The notes: generated from the sequence alone by a model not told the origin. 64,000 bases of DNA from Diplocarpon mali (GCA_024741835.1 JAENRP010000007.1:248001-312000); one strand, 5' to 3'; positions 21,824-34,613 are shown, counted from the stretch's first letter. A program made the numbers and translations.

Positions 21824-24800
21824 TCAAATGCTAGCCCTGCGAGGAGCCATGGTTCGGCGAAGGGCCTTCTTTTCTTCCGTCTCATCCATTAGTGGGAGAA
21901 CTCCTTGTTCCCGCATCTTCGCCAAAAAATCCTGTCCAAACTTGTAACCGACCTGGTAGATTTCGTCAAATTTGCCGAAGTCTAGAGTGCCATAGTCGTC
22001 AATAGGAGGGCGCATGTAGTGACATCCAGGAGTCATCTTCGCCCTTTCCAATGCGTCGACACTAGATACATAAGCGAGCCGCGCCTGGATCTCGGCTAGA
22101 GTCGGTGGGTTCGGAAATGATGAAAACGGGTTCCAGCGATTCGCGAAAGCCCAGAAGCCCGATAAAGAATCCCCAAATGTCTGGGGGGTATCATCATCAA
22201 GGCTGCCCACGTCAATGGCAAAGATAATATCTGCTCCCAAAGACTTCATATGTGACACAGTCAAGTTGTCCACGTATCCTCCATCCAGAAGCATGCTTCC
22301 CTCATCACATAGAGGTGGCAGCAACCCAGCAAGTGACATCGAGGCTCTGACATAACGCCATGCATATCCACTAGTATGTATCTCAGATCTGCTCTTGCTA
22401 ATGTTGGTTGTATTGCAGTAGTACTCGAGCCAGAAGTCTTCGATCTGGGAGTTGCCGAACGTCTTGAAGATACCACGATTGAATTCGTGACCCGTTGTAT
22501 ATGATGCTGATGGATATGTCAAGTCCAGAGCGAAACGCCACATGCTTGCCATACGTCCAGCGAACTTCTTTGCCCGGCCGTACATAGGAACGACATCTGC
22601 ATCGCGAGCATAGAGTGCACCAATGAAGGCGCCAATGGATGTACCTCCGATTATGTCAATGGGAATGCCGGCTTCTTCCAGAGCTCTGATGATTCCGACT
22701 TGAGATATGCCCCGGGCACCTCCGCCACCTAGTACAAGGCCGATAGACTTGCCGCAAAGTCGTCGTGCAATCCTATGGAAGTCTCCTTTGAAGGGTGTCT
22801 CGGCAGAATAGAGAGGAGTTTGTCGTACCCTTCGAGAGGTATACTTCTGAATCTCAGCTTGAATGACTTGGACTCGCTGTTTCAATGCTAATCCGAACTT
22901 CCTAGCTTGAGGATGTACAGGAACAGAGCTTGAGCGATAAGCCATCTGAACATGATGATGTCCTCCATTTATCCAAACTCGATTGCGTAGCCAAGCTCTG
23001 GTCAACCCTTGAGGAGAGAACCTATCTGCGTGTAGTAGTACTAATTCCTTCCTTGCCGTGGTTTTCATGCCCAGCAAGAATCTTTCGTATTCGCCAATGG
23101 CCGGCGATCCTTCAGCCAAGCCAACAAGAAGAATACAATCAGCCTGGCTTATGCAGGTCTGGGTCCACGGAGAATTGACATTGGTATCTGGAAACAGGCA
23201 GGTCAGTCAATGCTTTCGAAACCGATACGACAGTGCCTGAATACATGATGGTAACAAAAGGAAGCTTTAGCTTTTGCCCAATGACTCCGTGTCAAAAGTT
23301 ACGATGATCAACTACCAATGGAAAAAAAAACACCCCCATAAGCATGCACTTACCAGCAACATATAGAACCAAGCCATATTTTTCCTCAAGATCTGCCAAG
23401 TACTGTGAAAGCTTCAATTTGCCCATGCGGCTGAAAGCATGCCTCCCAAGATGATTTAGAATGGCAGAATGGTTAAGAGAAGTGACTCCATTCGTTGCCC
23501 CTATTTGAGTAAGGGCATTCGTTAATCGGCTAGCAAAATCGACTACGGGCACGCCAGCAGTGACAGGCAGGATCGCCACAGTTCTCAGGTTGATCGTCGA
23601 TGATACCTTGTTGTTAGTTGCGCCAGTCGTCTTCTCCTTTCCTTGTACGAAGACAGGGTCCTCCACCAAGGAACGCATCCGCGATGCTATGATTTTGGAG
23701 ATTTTGATCGTAATACCGGGATGCTCTTGAGCAAGACTATTGAATAGAGTCCTTGGAAATTTGGCGAGCTCGGTGTCTCGAATCGCATGGAGCGTAGCAG
23801 GACGGGCCGACTCGGTCATAACTTCTAGCTCTCCGACGCTTTCACCTTGACCGTATTCGCCCACAACCTTCATTCCTGCTTCTTCGCTGTTTACGACCAA
23901 GCGGAGACGGCCGTTCAAAACAATGTATATTGCGTCGCTATCATCTCCTTGATGATAAATGACTTGCCCAGCATTGACCTGAACCCACTCGAGGGCGAAG
24001 TCAATATGAAGAATAAGCCGTGGTAGGAGACTGGTCAAACGCTTTGCCATGGTGAGGAGGACCACAGGATACTTCTCTACAATTCTCTCCAGTGAAGAGC
24101 GAGGTAAAAACCCGACATACACGTCGGTCTTCGCCACGACATCAATGAAAGAGCGATAAGATGAGATCGTACCAATATAACCTGCTATTCCACCCGGCTT
24201 AATGAGTGCCAGACTTTTCCGACCTGAAGGCTTACGCTTTCTGCCTTCACCGCTGTTGATACCCATAGCTGAGCCAGATGTGCGAGAGGAACCGGTTCGA
24301 GTGCGAGACAAAGGAATTAAAGTCTCCTCCCTGGATCTGAAGTTCGTCGAGATTGAATGCGAATGGCTCAAGACGATGGAATCAGAATTATCGTCAACAC
24401 AAACAGTGACATCTAAGAAGCCATCAATCACGTAATACAATCCGGGGTTGCGCTCGCCTTGCTCAACGAGAACTGATCCTTTCGGAAAGAATACGATTTC
24501 CACTTCATCCTTGAGCTCGTGGGCGAGGCCTTGCGTGCTTGGAAATCCTCCTACACTCATGCCACCAGAGGTCATGGATTCCGTGTCTCCATCGATCGAT
24601 CCCTCGTAGGGATCAATAAATCCAAATGCGTTATTACTAAAGACTGCTTTCTGTCGTTTTTGATCATACGTTACCAGCCTTGGTGAAGCTTCGACCGAAT
24701 CCGACATTCTGAGGGCATTCTTCGTCTTCGTCAAACCGATAGCCTTGAAGATACATTCCAGGATAGATGCACGAAACATACTGTCTTCGTCAATCGACTC

Positions 24801-26636
24801 TTGTCGGTGCAAAGTCCTTCTTGGATTGATCGGACTATTGAAGGGATTGAAAGATCTCTGTGCAAGCGGGCTTTGGGTATCATGCTGCCAAACTTCTGGA
24901 CTATGTACAGATTGTCCAGAAGAGATTCCGTGGTCAGGATGTTTGACCCTGCGCCCCCCATTACGGGACATCTGAATATTGGTAAGAAGGTCTCCCGGGC
25001 TCGGGCTCGCTCCCACTTCATTGAATAACGACCACTCTGCATTTGTAGCCGCAGATGATCCATTTTTGCCTGATGATGCATGTAGGGTAGCTTCTTTCCT
25101 GAGACTATTGCTTGAGCGTCTCCTCCGACCTTGACCAGCGTTGTGCAATGCTATGCCTTTGCTGCCCTCCTCTGCGCCGATTCGTTCACGTTCTCGAAGG
25201 AACTTCTCCTTGAGTCGGGCTAGGGCATCCCCTCTTAAGAAGTTTGGAAGCTCATATGTTGTGTATTTGTTCATATGTTTCTCGGTACGAAGGACTTCGC
25301 TTGTCAACCCCAGATATGAATGTCCTGTTGCCAGAGTGACTCTTTGCAACCTGGTCAAAATCACTTGAACAATGTGTGCTGTAGCTTTTGGATAGACTCT
25401 AGTAAGGCGACGAAACGCACTAGCTGGGATTATAGCAATGGTAGTGTCGACTGTCGCTCTAGCTACGATATCGGGATGGACAGAATTGGTTTTCGCTCTT
25501 CGTGGCATTGGTCTTTGCTTCAGATTCTCTGCGGGAGTATCGAGAGATAAAGGAGGAATAGCTGGTAATGTGCCTCCAGCAGTAGGGCTTGCTATTATTG
25601 ACGAACGCCTATCCCAAGAGGCGGATTGGCCATTTCGACTTGGAGCACCGTAAATGGGGCTTGTTGGAAGTGATGGAGGCGTCTCATGATGGCTATGATC
25701 GTATCCCAAACCAGCGGTTGAAGTGAAGCGGCGATGGCCATACGCAGATGAGGCACGGCTGTCCATTTCCTCCTCCTCGTCGTGTCTGAGCTTGACGTCC
25801 TCCGTAAACAGAGACAAGATAGAGAACAGGGACGACATCGGCGCTCCATTCTTAACTTCTGTCAACAGTTGATAGCCTTGCTGTGTACTCCTTCGGTACT
25901 GCCCCTCACCACTATCAGAAGAATCGTCGGGATGGAATGTAGAAGGCTCAGAATCTGATTCTCTTGTTTCTCGAGAAGATTTCACAAATATCTCGACTAA
26001 GCCATCCACCACAAGACAGAACCCCTTTTCCTCCTCTAGATTCAGAGTTTCACCAGCTATTAGCTTCCTCGTTTGCATAGTCCGGGTAAGCTCGTGGAAA
26101 ACAGGTCGTTCTAGATAGCCAAACACTTTTATTGCACTGAGAAATTCGTCCAGATAATTGGAAAAGCCAGACTTAGAACCCTCTTCTTGAGTATCTGGAT
26201 ATAGTTCTATCTCGGGTTCTTTTCGTTGAGGTTCAGGTGGTAGTCGAGTGTACATATTAAGGAATCTGTAACGTACGAACCAACTCAATGTTGACACGAG
26301 GGCAATAGCAATCAACATTCTGTACAGGTTAGTAATAGCAAAACACATATACTAGAAGACTAACAGAGTTGTCGCGTTCATAGTGAACGTCAAGCTCGTC
26401 GAGAAGAGTGTGAAGAGGAAGGTGGGTATTGTAATTGTGGAGACTCTGATGAGCCAGTACAGAATTCCTGGAATAACCTTGATCATGAACAAAAGCATTC
26501 TGCAGAGCGAGCCAAACCAAGAAGATGCGGCGTCTTCCTCCATGGTTGTTGCGTAGCTCTCAGCCGAGGGTATCGCGGTATTCATGGTAGCTGGCAAACT
26601 TGTGATACCAGGCAGAGAAAAAGCAGTTTCGGACAC
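21824..26636 (-). CDS. NTE1: Lysophospholipase NTE1 (neuropathy target esterase homologue)
   Basis: Exons 26365-26636, 23354-26319 and 21824-23187 give 1533 residues, the usual fungal length. The enzyme is an ER-membrane phospholipase B that deacylates phosphatidylcholine to glycerophosphocholine. Visible order: two hydrophobic N-terminal segments ([20 protein letters not shown] and [17 protein letters not shown], the latter entering the second exon), three cyclic-nucleotide-binding-like domains ([54 protein letters not shown]), then a patatin domain with the oxyanion loop GGGGARG, nucleophile GTSIG (Ser about 1263) and catalytic DGG (Asp about 1381). First intron has a textbook donor, TACTAAC branch and CAG. 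Middle domains carry long Ser-rich linkers. All catalytic parts are intact. It diverges from SUI2 by 451 bp. Confidence 0.96.
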
Positions 26637-27087
26637 TGCTAGAATGGACTGCTGATTACCTTACTCTCAGCACCGTTAGAGCTAAATCGCATCGCAAGAG
26701 TTCAACCTCCAGCCTCTGGACGCCTCATTTTCTTGGTCGGCTTGGGAACAGTTGTGAAGGCAGGACTTGTTATTGAGATAGTTGTTTACTATCTTAAGTA
26801 AAATCTATAAGATCTTAATCGTAACACGCTTGTCCCTTGCCAGGCGTGAGCGGCCGCGGCACTAACCGATTCCCCCACTCCCCACCAAATCCTAAATCAA
26901 AAGATTCCGATGTGACGGTAAGCACCAAGACAGCAAATACTCGTACTGCAAAACCACATCGCGCACGTACACCTCTTTCCTAGTCAAAATTTACTGGAAA
27001 TTCCTTTTCGGACACTCAGCTCACTAGAAGCGAAGCGCAGAGAACGGTCCCAACTCCATCTACGCGCCACCTCGCGCAACCGCCAAT
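26637..27087. promoter_or_regulatory. divergent promoter region, NTE1 / SUI2
   Basis: A 451-bp shared upstream region between two housekeeping genes. The sequence just before the SUI2 ATG is C-rich (GCGCAACCGCCAAT). No specific site is claimed. Confidence 0.5.
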
Positions 27088-28191
27088 ATGTCTTTGACAA
27101 ATTGCCGCTTCTACGAGGAGAAGTTCCCAGAGATCGATAGTTTCGTCATGGTGAACGTCAAGCAGGTGCGCGTCGCTTTGGCCGGTCGAGGAGATGTAAT
27201 GAGAAGTTTAACCTGGGTCTAGATCGCCGAAATGGGTGCATATGTGAAGCTTTTGGAATACGATAATATCGATGGCATGATCCTGCTCTCCGAACTCTCC
27301 AGACGCCGTATACGAAGTATTCAAAAGCTCATCCGAGTTGGAAGAAATGAAGTAGTTGTGGTCCTGAGAGTAGACAAGGAAAAGGGTACGGATTTCTACG
27401 CCATATATAGTACTACTAGGCCCTAGCTAATAGTGCTGGATTACAGGTTATATCGATCTTTCAAAGCGCCGAGTTTCTCCGGAGGATATTGTCAAATGTG
27501 AAGAGAGATACAACAAGAGCAAAATGGTTCACTCCATTATGCGCCATGTTGCAGAGAAGACGAATAACCCGATTGAGGATCTCTACGAGCGCATTGCCTG
27601 GCCGCTTAACAAGAAGTACGGACATGCTGTAGATGCGTTCAAGCTTTCCATAACGTAAGTTTCAAGTCTCACTGGGGCTGAAAATACAGGCTGACTTGTT
27701 GGTTCAGCAACACCGACGTATGGGCAGAAGTCAATTTTCCAAATGATGTCGTGGCAGATGAACTGAAATCATATATCGGAAAGCGTCTCACTCCTCAACC
27801 AACTAAAGTTCGAGCAGATGTCGAGGTTACATGCTTTGGCTATGAAGGAATTGATGCTGTGAAGACCGCACTCCGAACTGCCGAGGCCAGAAACACTCCC
27901 GACAACCAAGTCAAAGTCAAGCTTGTTTCGCCACCCCTGTACGTCTTAACAAGTACCTGTCTCGAAAAGACTGTCGGAATCCAGACACTGGAGGCTGCGA
28001 TAGTTGACATCCGGAAGAACATTGATGGGGCCGGAGGAAGCTGTGTTGTTAAGATGGAGCCAAAGGCGGTCACAGAGAATGACGACGCTGAGCTGCAAGC
28101 TCTCATGGAGAAGCGAGAAAGAGAGAATGCGGAGGTCAGTGGAGATGAGAGCCAGAGTGAGAGCGACGAGAATGCAGTGGAGGTGATGTAA
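27088..28191 (+). CDS. SUI2: Translation initiation factor eIF2 subunit alpha
   Basis: Exons 27088-27165, 27223-27385, 27447-27654 and 27708-28191 give 310 residues, as in other fungi. The product carries an S1-type OB fold, a helical domain and an alpha-beta C-terminal domain, and with beta and gamma brings initiator tRNA to the 40S subunit. Motifs: [36 protein letters not shown] with the regulatory serine (Ser52 counting Met, the Ser51 of the literature) that Gcn2-type kinases phosphorylate under amino-acid starvation, [31 protein letters not shown] and the acidic tail [14 protein letters not shown]. Three short introns interrupt the first half only. All junctions preserve the conserved sequence. 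Confidence 0.96.
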
Positions 28192-28473
28192 AGCGTGGTG
28201 GGGTTTCCAAAAGCATCGTGATTTGCATTGCTGGCGCATAGATGGGCTGAGTCAGTAAGTGCGGAAAGCATCTCCAATGCTTGATGATATTGTGAATGAA
28301 ACCAAAAAAAAACTCTACAACGCTCTTTTCGACTTCATATGATGATCTTAAGTTACGACTTGCAAGTTGCATGTAAACGAGCCACCAGGCCACGATATAA
28401 GGCTAGTACTTGACTGCACAGAACATGAAATCTTGCACGGCCATCCCCAATACACCCGACCACGACACCAATC

Positions 28474-29113
28474 ATGATTGGGTTCAATCGTTTGATATTG
28501 TCTCTTTTTGATCGCCACTTAAAATGGGACCTACGTGAGCTTCGATACTGGCCTTGGGCAGTTGCGACTTGGTTGCCAGCCGTGATTTTCTTCAATGACC
28601 ATATTGGAGATGTTACCTGGATCAGCGGGGAGTCCATGTACCCTTTCTTGAACACTGGTTACAACGAGGGCCTTAAGAAAGATTTCTGCTGGACTAGCAA
28701 ACTCGGCCCAACTTCGAATCTGCAAAGAGGGATGATTGTCTCGTTCTAGTAGGTCAACTCTTCTGTCACCAGCCACTCGCTCACACATTTGAAGCAGTCC
28801 TTTTCACCCTGAGACTCTGGTGGTCAAGCGCATCATCGCCATGGAAGGAGACACTGTGTATACTAGGGCTCCTTGTCCCGTACCAACTGTCCAGGTGCCT
28901 CGTAATCATGTCTGGGTTGAAGGAGACAATAGGGCTGCGAACAAAACGCTCGACAGCAACACTTACGGTGCAATACCGATCAATCTTATACAGGGTAAAA
29001 TTACTCATATTTTGTGGCCATGGAGGAGCTTCGGACGGATACGCAGTGAAGAGTTCAAGGGAAAGACGAGGGTCATCCGAGGAACCAAGGAAGAGGCACC
29101 TGCTTGGGACTGA
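28474..29113 (+). CDS. IMP2: Mitochondrial inner membrane protease subunit 2
   Basis: Exons 28474-28748 and 28798-29113 give 196 residues. It is a signal-peptidase-I-type serine protease of the inner membrane, facing the intermembrane space, working with Imp1 to cut bipartite presequences. Seen: one membrane segment (WPWAVATWLPAVIFF, about 26-40), the catalytic serine in WISGESMYPFLN (Ser54), the catalytic lysine in VVKRIIAMEGD (about Lys102), and the box HVWVEGDNRAANKTLDSNTYGAIPINLIQGK. The intron has a GTAGGT donor and CAG acceptor. The exact residues across the junction (SFYPFHPE) are slightly less conserved than the rest. It lies 282 bp downstream of SUI2. Confidence 0.92.
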
Positions 29114-29763
29114 AGTAATAGGTTCTTAAAGGAAGTCATTGCTCATAGGTCATTAGACCTGGCTTCTACACATTGTCCATAAACTCACAATGTCGAAGAT
29201 GTCACGCAGAGTCTCACATCACAGTGCCAGGCTGCATTACCCCCAAAAGGAGACTAATCACTTCCAGATTCTCGAACAGCTAAACATTAAGTCCAACCCG
29301 GATTAAGAAATATAAACATTTACATCCTTCATAGATGGTAGAGTTGCTTCGTATAAAATCCTTGCTCAAAGCCTGTGTCAGTTCCAGTTCTACGCTACTA
29401 TAACTTTTGCAATATTTCTCATTCGCGCAGAGGTAATTTAGATTATATTATCAATCGCATCTTCGAGTTACCTATAGGTAAAGTATGTACGTATACGTTC
29501 CAGACCGAGCTTACCAAACACGGTCGGAAATTTAAGCTTCCTATGTCGCAAGTAGTAAATCACTGGATGGAGGGCGAAAGACACAGGACATCTGATTGGT
29601 CAGCCTTGTCGGTCAGGTACGCACCTAAGTAGGAACTTTTTACCAATTGATATCGAGGTGAACAAAATTCCAATAAGCCGCGCATTTGATCACGAAGTAA
29701 TTAGTGTCTTTCGAAGTTTCCTTCGAGAAGCCCCGAAGGCGACTTTGGATACTGAGGAAGGAC
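29114..29763. other. AT-rich intergenic region
   Basis: About 650 bp between IMP2 and the carrier gene, both rightward. A short frame at 29375-29632 has no recognisable domain. The AT-rich part at 29270-29540 contains small palindromes such as TTACCTATAGGTAA. Confidence 0.45.
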
Positions 29764-31102
29764 ATGTCCCTAGGTTCACTGGTCGCCAATTTGTTCTCCA
29801 GACCAACAGCAAGAGGTCAACAATACAGCAACGAATTTACTCTCGCTGATGATGGGCTGCCGGGAGGAAATCGGAATCTCCCGGATGCCAGTATTGGAAC
29901 TGCAGGATTTAGGAAGAAAATTATGGCACCGAAAGAGGTCGAAGAGGAGGGTCGACCACCCTACTTACATGTAAGATAGAACGCCGCGTAAGAAACTGCC
30001 ATTACTGATGCTTATAGTCTATGATTGCCGGGGGACTCGGAGGGACAACAGGGGATCTCTTAATGCATTCCCTGGATACGGTCAAGACACGCCAGCAGGG
30101 CGATCCGCATATCCCACCCAAATATACTTCGATGTCTTCATCCTACGCCACGATACTGCGGCAAGAGGGACTCCGACGAGGATTGTATGGAGGATGGGTA
30201 CCAGCTCTACTTGGATCTTTCCCTGGAACTGTCATATTCTTTGGAACATATGAATACAGCAAAAGGCATATGATCGACTTTGGTATCACACCACAGTTTG
30301 CGTATCTGACCAGCGGTGAGTCGTTGGTTAATTCAGAGCTCTCAGTCAATTCTCTAAAGTTCAGATAGGCTTTCTTGCAGACCTTGCAGCATCTTTCGTT
30401 TATGTACCATCAGAAGTACTGAAAACAAGATTACAACTCCAAGGACGATATAACAACCCTTTCTTTCAGTCCGGCTATAATTACAAATCGACTGTCCATG
30501 CTGCTAGAACTATAGTCCGTCAGGAAGGACTCTCTGCGCTCTTTTATGGATATAAGGCCACCATTTTCCGCGATCTCCCCTTTTCAGCTTTGCAATTCAC
30601 ATTCTACGAGCAAGCTCAAACTTGGGCAAGAATTTGGAAAAGGAGTCGAGATATTGGGCTACCACTAGAGCTCATTACAGGTGCTGGTGCGGGGGGCCTT
30701 GCTGGAGTCATCACTTGTCCACTCGATGTTGTGAAGACCAGGATTCAGACCCAAGTCAACGATACATCTCAGCCAGATACGAAGGAAAATCCGAGGCCGA
30801 GGCCGGCACCTACTCAAGTCAAGGTGGGTAAAATAGCACTGAAACAACAAATCAGATTAATATCTACTTCTTCTCCTTCAACACATACACCACGGCCGGG
30901 TTCGATAAATCTTGATACTTCTTCGATCTTCACTGGGCTGAAACTCATATATAAGACCGAAGGAATAGCAGGGTGGTTTCGTGGTGTTGGACCTCGACTC
31001 GTGTGGACAAGTGTACAAAGCGGGTGCATGCTTTTCTTGTATCAGACGATATTGAGAAAGTTGGAGGGCTATTCTTCTGGGAATCAGGAGTCAATTACGT
31101 GA
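29764..31102 (+). CDS. MME1: Mitochondrial carrier family protein, Mme1/YMR166C-like
   Basis: Exons 29764-29970, 30018-30315 and 30369-31102 give 412 residues. Mitochondrial solute carrier with three repeats: HSLDTVKTRQQG in repeat one, VYVPSEVLKTRLQLQGRYNN in repeat two and TCPLDVVKTRIQTQ in repeat three, each the PxD/ExxKTR signature. The run PPYLHSMIAGGLGGTTGDLL and the GDPHIPPKYTSMSSSYATIL block match the fungal group related to yeast Mme1, described as a magnesium exporter of the inner membrane. That transport role is carried over from the family and is not shown here. The third repeat contains a roughly 50-residue hydrophilic insert (about NDTSQPDTKENPRPRPAPTQ onward). Start is uncertain: ATG 29764 adds about 50 residues, and ATG 29923 (MAPKEVEEEG) is the alternative. 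Confidence 0.82.
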
Positions 31103-31628
31103 CTGAGAGATATTTGGCTGGCATGGCGAAGTGTGAAGCGTCGAGTGATTTGTAGTGATATGTACCAAACAGCATTGGGCGGCGTTACGCATGACTGGCA
31201 TGCAGGACTAGAGAGTAGATGCGATCTTCACTTTCTGATGTTAACTTGGAAGGAATTTCCATTTATTGAACATATCGATATACTATGGACGAATCCGAGT
31301 CTACGTATGGCCATCCGGCTACATGCTGGGTCTTGCTTGTTATTGGTATTCATCAAGAGCCTCACATTAGTTAATGCTTAGGGTTTTTTTTTTTCTTATG
31401 GATCAGGAGTTTGGAATTGCGGCGAGCTAAAATAAAGTCTACGTTAGCCGAAACGCTTGGAGGTAGATGGACCATCGTGAGAGCCGCAGTAATAATGCTT
31501 CTCCTATGACGAGACCTGTTGGGAATCACAACACCGACTTGCCTGGTGGTAACACCGGTGATAACTCCAAACAATCACCGGCATTATTTTCTTCTTTCGG
31601 CACAGATGCAATGACCTGACACCATACC
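31103..31628. other. intergenic, no gene seen
   Basis: About 530 bp between two rightward genes. A poly-T run at 31384-31394 and no convincing frame. Confidence 0.5.
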
Positions 31629-34613
31629 ATGCCGAACTCTCTCCCAGTACCATCCAAAGGTGCACTGCGAACTCTCCGGAAACTTGCCCTCGGAACCTCA
31701 TGCACAGTGTTCTTCGGCGCAGGAGTGCTAGTAGAGGATCGTCGACGTCGCATACACTTTGCGACGAAGGTACTCGAAAATGCTAAGAAACTCAAGTCGT
31801 CGAAGCAATATCACGGTGGTACAGGCACTGCGGCGTCAGAGGCTTCCGAAGACCATACTCTTTTGCATCGACACGACGCCTATTGGCTTCCCAGCAATGT
31901 ACTGAAAAGTACAGCGGATGGGGCTATAGATTCCAAACCTCCCGTCGACTCCTCTTGCCACGAATCTTTGTCCGCAAAAGATCCAGTGCCGGCGCCTCTC
32001 AACACTTCGAGATATTCCAAAACAGAACAGAAACAAACATCTCGATTTGAAATTTATCAGGCCACTCCTGCGTACAAACCGTCACAAGCCCGTGCTACTT
32101 TCAAAGAGAATTCACAGCAACGCCAACACCAGCTTGCACTCGACATGACAAAACTTCTGAAGAATAATGAGTCTGGGGCGGGTTTGGCGGCCAGTCTATT
32201 CATCGATGCCTTGGAGGATGGAGTGCTTTTGGAAGAAGCTAGCATACATCCATCACTCATGGATGCTGCCATTAAAGTGGCAAAGATTTGCCGAGAGCAG
32301 TCAAATTTTGATACTTCATCCAGGATTTTCGATATCATCCTGAGATCTGGGCCGATTGCAGAAGAAGACTTCTACCAGTTCAACCCGGCGGGGATAATTA
32401 CCAATTTGATTCACCGGCCCGGTGGTCCGTTGATTGAATGTCTAAAATTGAGGAAAGCCTGCTCCTTGTATCTCACGAACTTCAAGGAGAAGCCGAAGTC
32501 AATGTCTCCTGTCATGAGATCAATTGGGGAAAGGCTCTGTCAAGAGACTTGCCGTTCTGGTATGTACGATCTGACCCAGAGCATTTACACTCGCCTGGAA
32601 TACTGTGGCGGTGGAGCGCCATCCATCGCTGCCCAATATCTCATTAGAGCGACGTATGGTAGAAGAGAGTACAAGAAAATTCTGCGTCATTTTCTGAAGT
32701 CATATGTTCAAACGAATCCTCACCAGGTAGAATTCTTCCAGGTCATTAGCATGGTCCTCGACTCCATGCTCTTTCTCAGAAATAACAACAAGGCAGAAGA
32801 AGTCTTGGCGGCTGCTGCTACTATGGCCAGGAATGGAGGGTTAAGAATGTCTACAACCTGGTTGCTTCGCGTTCTCGGTCAAATTTGGAGATCTAACCGT
32901 GATATCATTCGCACTCAGGCTGTCTTTGCACGTCTCAAGACTCTGCTCCCCCTTACAAGCCATCCACATGCTTTTTATGCCGCAATTATCCAGTACTGTG
33001 TGGAATCTCGAGAAGTTGACCTTGCACATTCGTACTACACGGAACTTGCTGACCTGTACGGTCTTGCGCTTGGAGACATGCGGATACGTGGGCATTTTGC
33101 ACTAGCCAAGGCATTTCAAGGGGATTGGACCGGTGTCAAAGAAGATTTCCTCGAGATGAAGCGAGTTTGTGCTAGTAATGACGAGCTTTGCAGCGTCGTC
33201 TTTGCTCCAATATTGAAGGAGTTCACGACAAATCATTCTATGAATGAAATAGAGGAATTCGTCCGCTTCTTTCTTGTTGAAATACAACTGAAAACAACCT
33301 CACGTCTCATGAACATCATGGTCAATGTCTATTCAAAAGCTCATGAGGTTGACGCCATATCTCGGTGGATTCGTTATGCCGCTGCAGATGGTTGTGCTGT
33401 TGATTCCTCAACCCTCAATGTAATTCTGAAGAATTGCGTTCACACCTTTCGATTCTCTTTCAACGAAGTGTTCGAACTGTTTAAAAAAATTCGAGATCTG
33501 GGTCCCGAGTTGGTCGATAATATCACCTTCAGCATTCTACGGAGCTGTGCGTTGTCTCAGTCAAAAACCAAGACCCTAAAAATCGAGAGGCTGGAAATGC
33601 TCCAGGGGATTAGTACTACAAAGCAGTACGGGGATGCAGGCGAGGTCTATAAGGCAATGAGCATGGCTTTTGCAAAAAACAACTATGTGGCCACTCTGCA
33701 TGTCTACAAGCGTGCTCAACGTGACCGCGTCGATCTCGGAGTCGGTCATCTCCAGCTGGCCGTCAGAGCTTCGCTTCATCTTCACGGACAGAATGTTGAT
33801 GCCACTGCACGCCTTGTCCAGGAAGCGAGGAGAAGAGGCTGCGATGTCTTGCCAGCAGTATCTACCGTTCTAATGCATCAGATGCAGGCGCTCTACCAGT
33901 CTGGCAGTCCTAATACGGAAGAAAACATTACCGAATTGGCTCCAACCATGGTTTCTGCCTTTGAAAAAATTGGATATACTATCCCTCAGGCAATCCTCAC
34001 GAAGACTGCAAGTATCTTACAACGAAAAGGTCAACATCAGCTATGTGTTGATTTCTGGGACTCAATGTCGCGACGTTTGTGCATTTCCACTTCGTCTTTT
34101 GACCTCGCCACACTCACAACGCTTTTACAGGCCTATCTCGGGCTGCGTGATTTAGCCGGTGTCCGCTGGGTAATCAAGATGCTGGCCAACAACAACTTGG
34201 TACCCGACAAGCGGTTCCGCCTTGCCCTGAGGGTCGTGCGAAAAGATATAACTCGCCTCATAGATTCGCGCTTCTGCTCAGACTCGGTCCACAAATTTCT
34301 TGAATTTGTCGAGGAGACCCTCCAGATCGTGAAAGAGATGCGTGCAAATTCCAGAGCGGATAATGAAGAAGTGAAGGTGAAGGTGATAAAAATCTTCGAG
34401 ACGGCCATTGAGGACCAAGCGCTAAGAGAGTGTGCAGGAACGGCAGCTAAACCTGAAGAGTTGGGAGGCGAGGCTCTCCACTTCAACTGCCAGATACATA
34501 GAAATATGAGTGGGCAAGAGACTTGTTGGGCGAACTCATCTTCGGATCCCGACATTCATATTAATTATGAAGTAAACGTGCCTTTCCAACAGCTAGTGGC
34601 GGTTGGCGGCTGA
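31629..34613 (+). CDS. PPR-like (pentatricopeptide/helical repeat) mitochondrial protein
   Basis: Single 994-residue frame without introns. The N-terminus MPNSLPVPSKGALRTLRKLA followed by LGTSCTVFFGAGVLVEDRRRR is basic with one hydrophobic segment, matching a mitochondrial targeting or anchor region found in fungal relatives. The rest is helical with degenerate 35-residue-like units, for example ATAAMARNGGLRMSTTWLLR-type blocks, IIQYCVESREVDLAHSYYTE and ILKNCVHTFRFSFNEVFELF, the pattern of pentatricopeptide repeat proteins. PPR proteins bind organellar RNA and steer its processing or translation. The RNA target cannot be told from sequence. I do not recognise a named yeast counterpart. The final 60 residues are polar and look less conserved. 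Confidence 0.7.
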   Translation: MPNSLPVPSKGALRTLRKLALGTSCTVFFGAGVLVEDRRRRIHFATKVLENAKKLKSSKQYHGGTGTAASEASEDHTLLHRHDAYWLPSNVLKSTADGAIDSKPPVDSSCHESLSAKDPVPAPLNTSRYSKTEQKQTSRFEIYQATPAYKPSQARATFKENSQQRQHQLALDMTKLLKNNESGAGLAASLFIDALEDGVLLEEASIHPSLMDAAIKVAKICREQSNFDTSSRIFDIILRSGPIAEEDFYQFNPAGIITNLIHRPGGPLIECLKLRKACSLYLTNFKEKPKSMSPVMRSIGERLCQETCRSGMYDLTQSIYTRLEYCGGGAPSIAAQYLIRATYGRREYKKILRHFLKSYVQTNPHQVEFFQVISMVLDSMLFLRNNNKAEEVLAAAATMARNGGLRMSTTWLLRVLGQIWRSNRDIIRTQAVFARLKTLLPLTSHPHAFYAAIIQYCVESREVDLAHSYYTELADLYGLALGDMRIRGHFALAKAFQGDWTGVKEDFLEMKRVCASNDELCSVVFAPILKEFTTNHSMNEIEEFVRFFLVEIQLKTTSRLMNIMVNVYSKAHEVDAISRWIRYAAADGCAVDSSTLNVILKNCVHTFRFSFNEVFELFKKIRDLGPELVDNITFSILRSCALSQSKTKTLKIERLEMLQGISTTKQYGDAGEVYKAMSMAFAKNNYVATLHVYKRAQRDRVDLGVGHLQLAVRASLHLHGQNVDATARLVQEARRRGCDVLPAVSTVLMHQMQALYQSGSPNTEENITELAPTMVSAFEKIGYTIPQAILTKTASILQRKGQHQLCVDFWDSMSRRLCISTSSFDLATLTTLLQAYLGLRDLAGVRWVIKMLANNNLVPDKRFRLALRVVRKDITRLIDSRFCSDSVHKFLEFVEETLQIVKEMRANSRADNEEVKVKVIKIFETAIEDQALRECAGTAAKPEELGGEALHFNCQIHRNMSGQETCWANSSSDPDIHINYEVNVPFQQLVAVGG

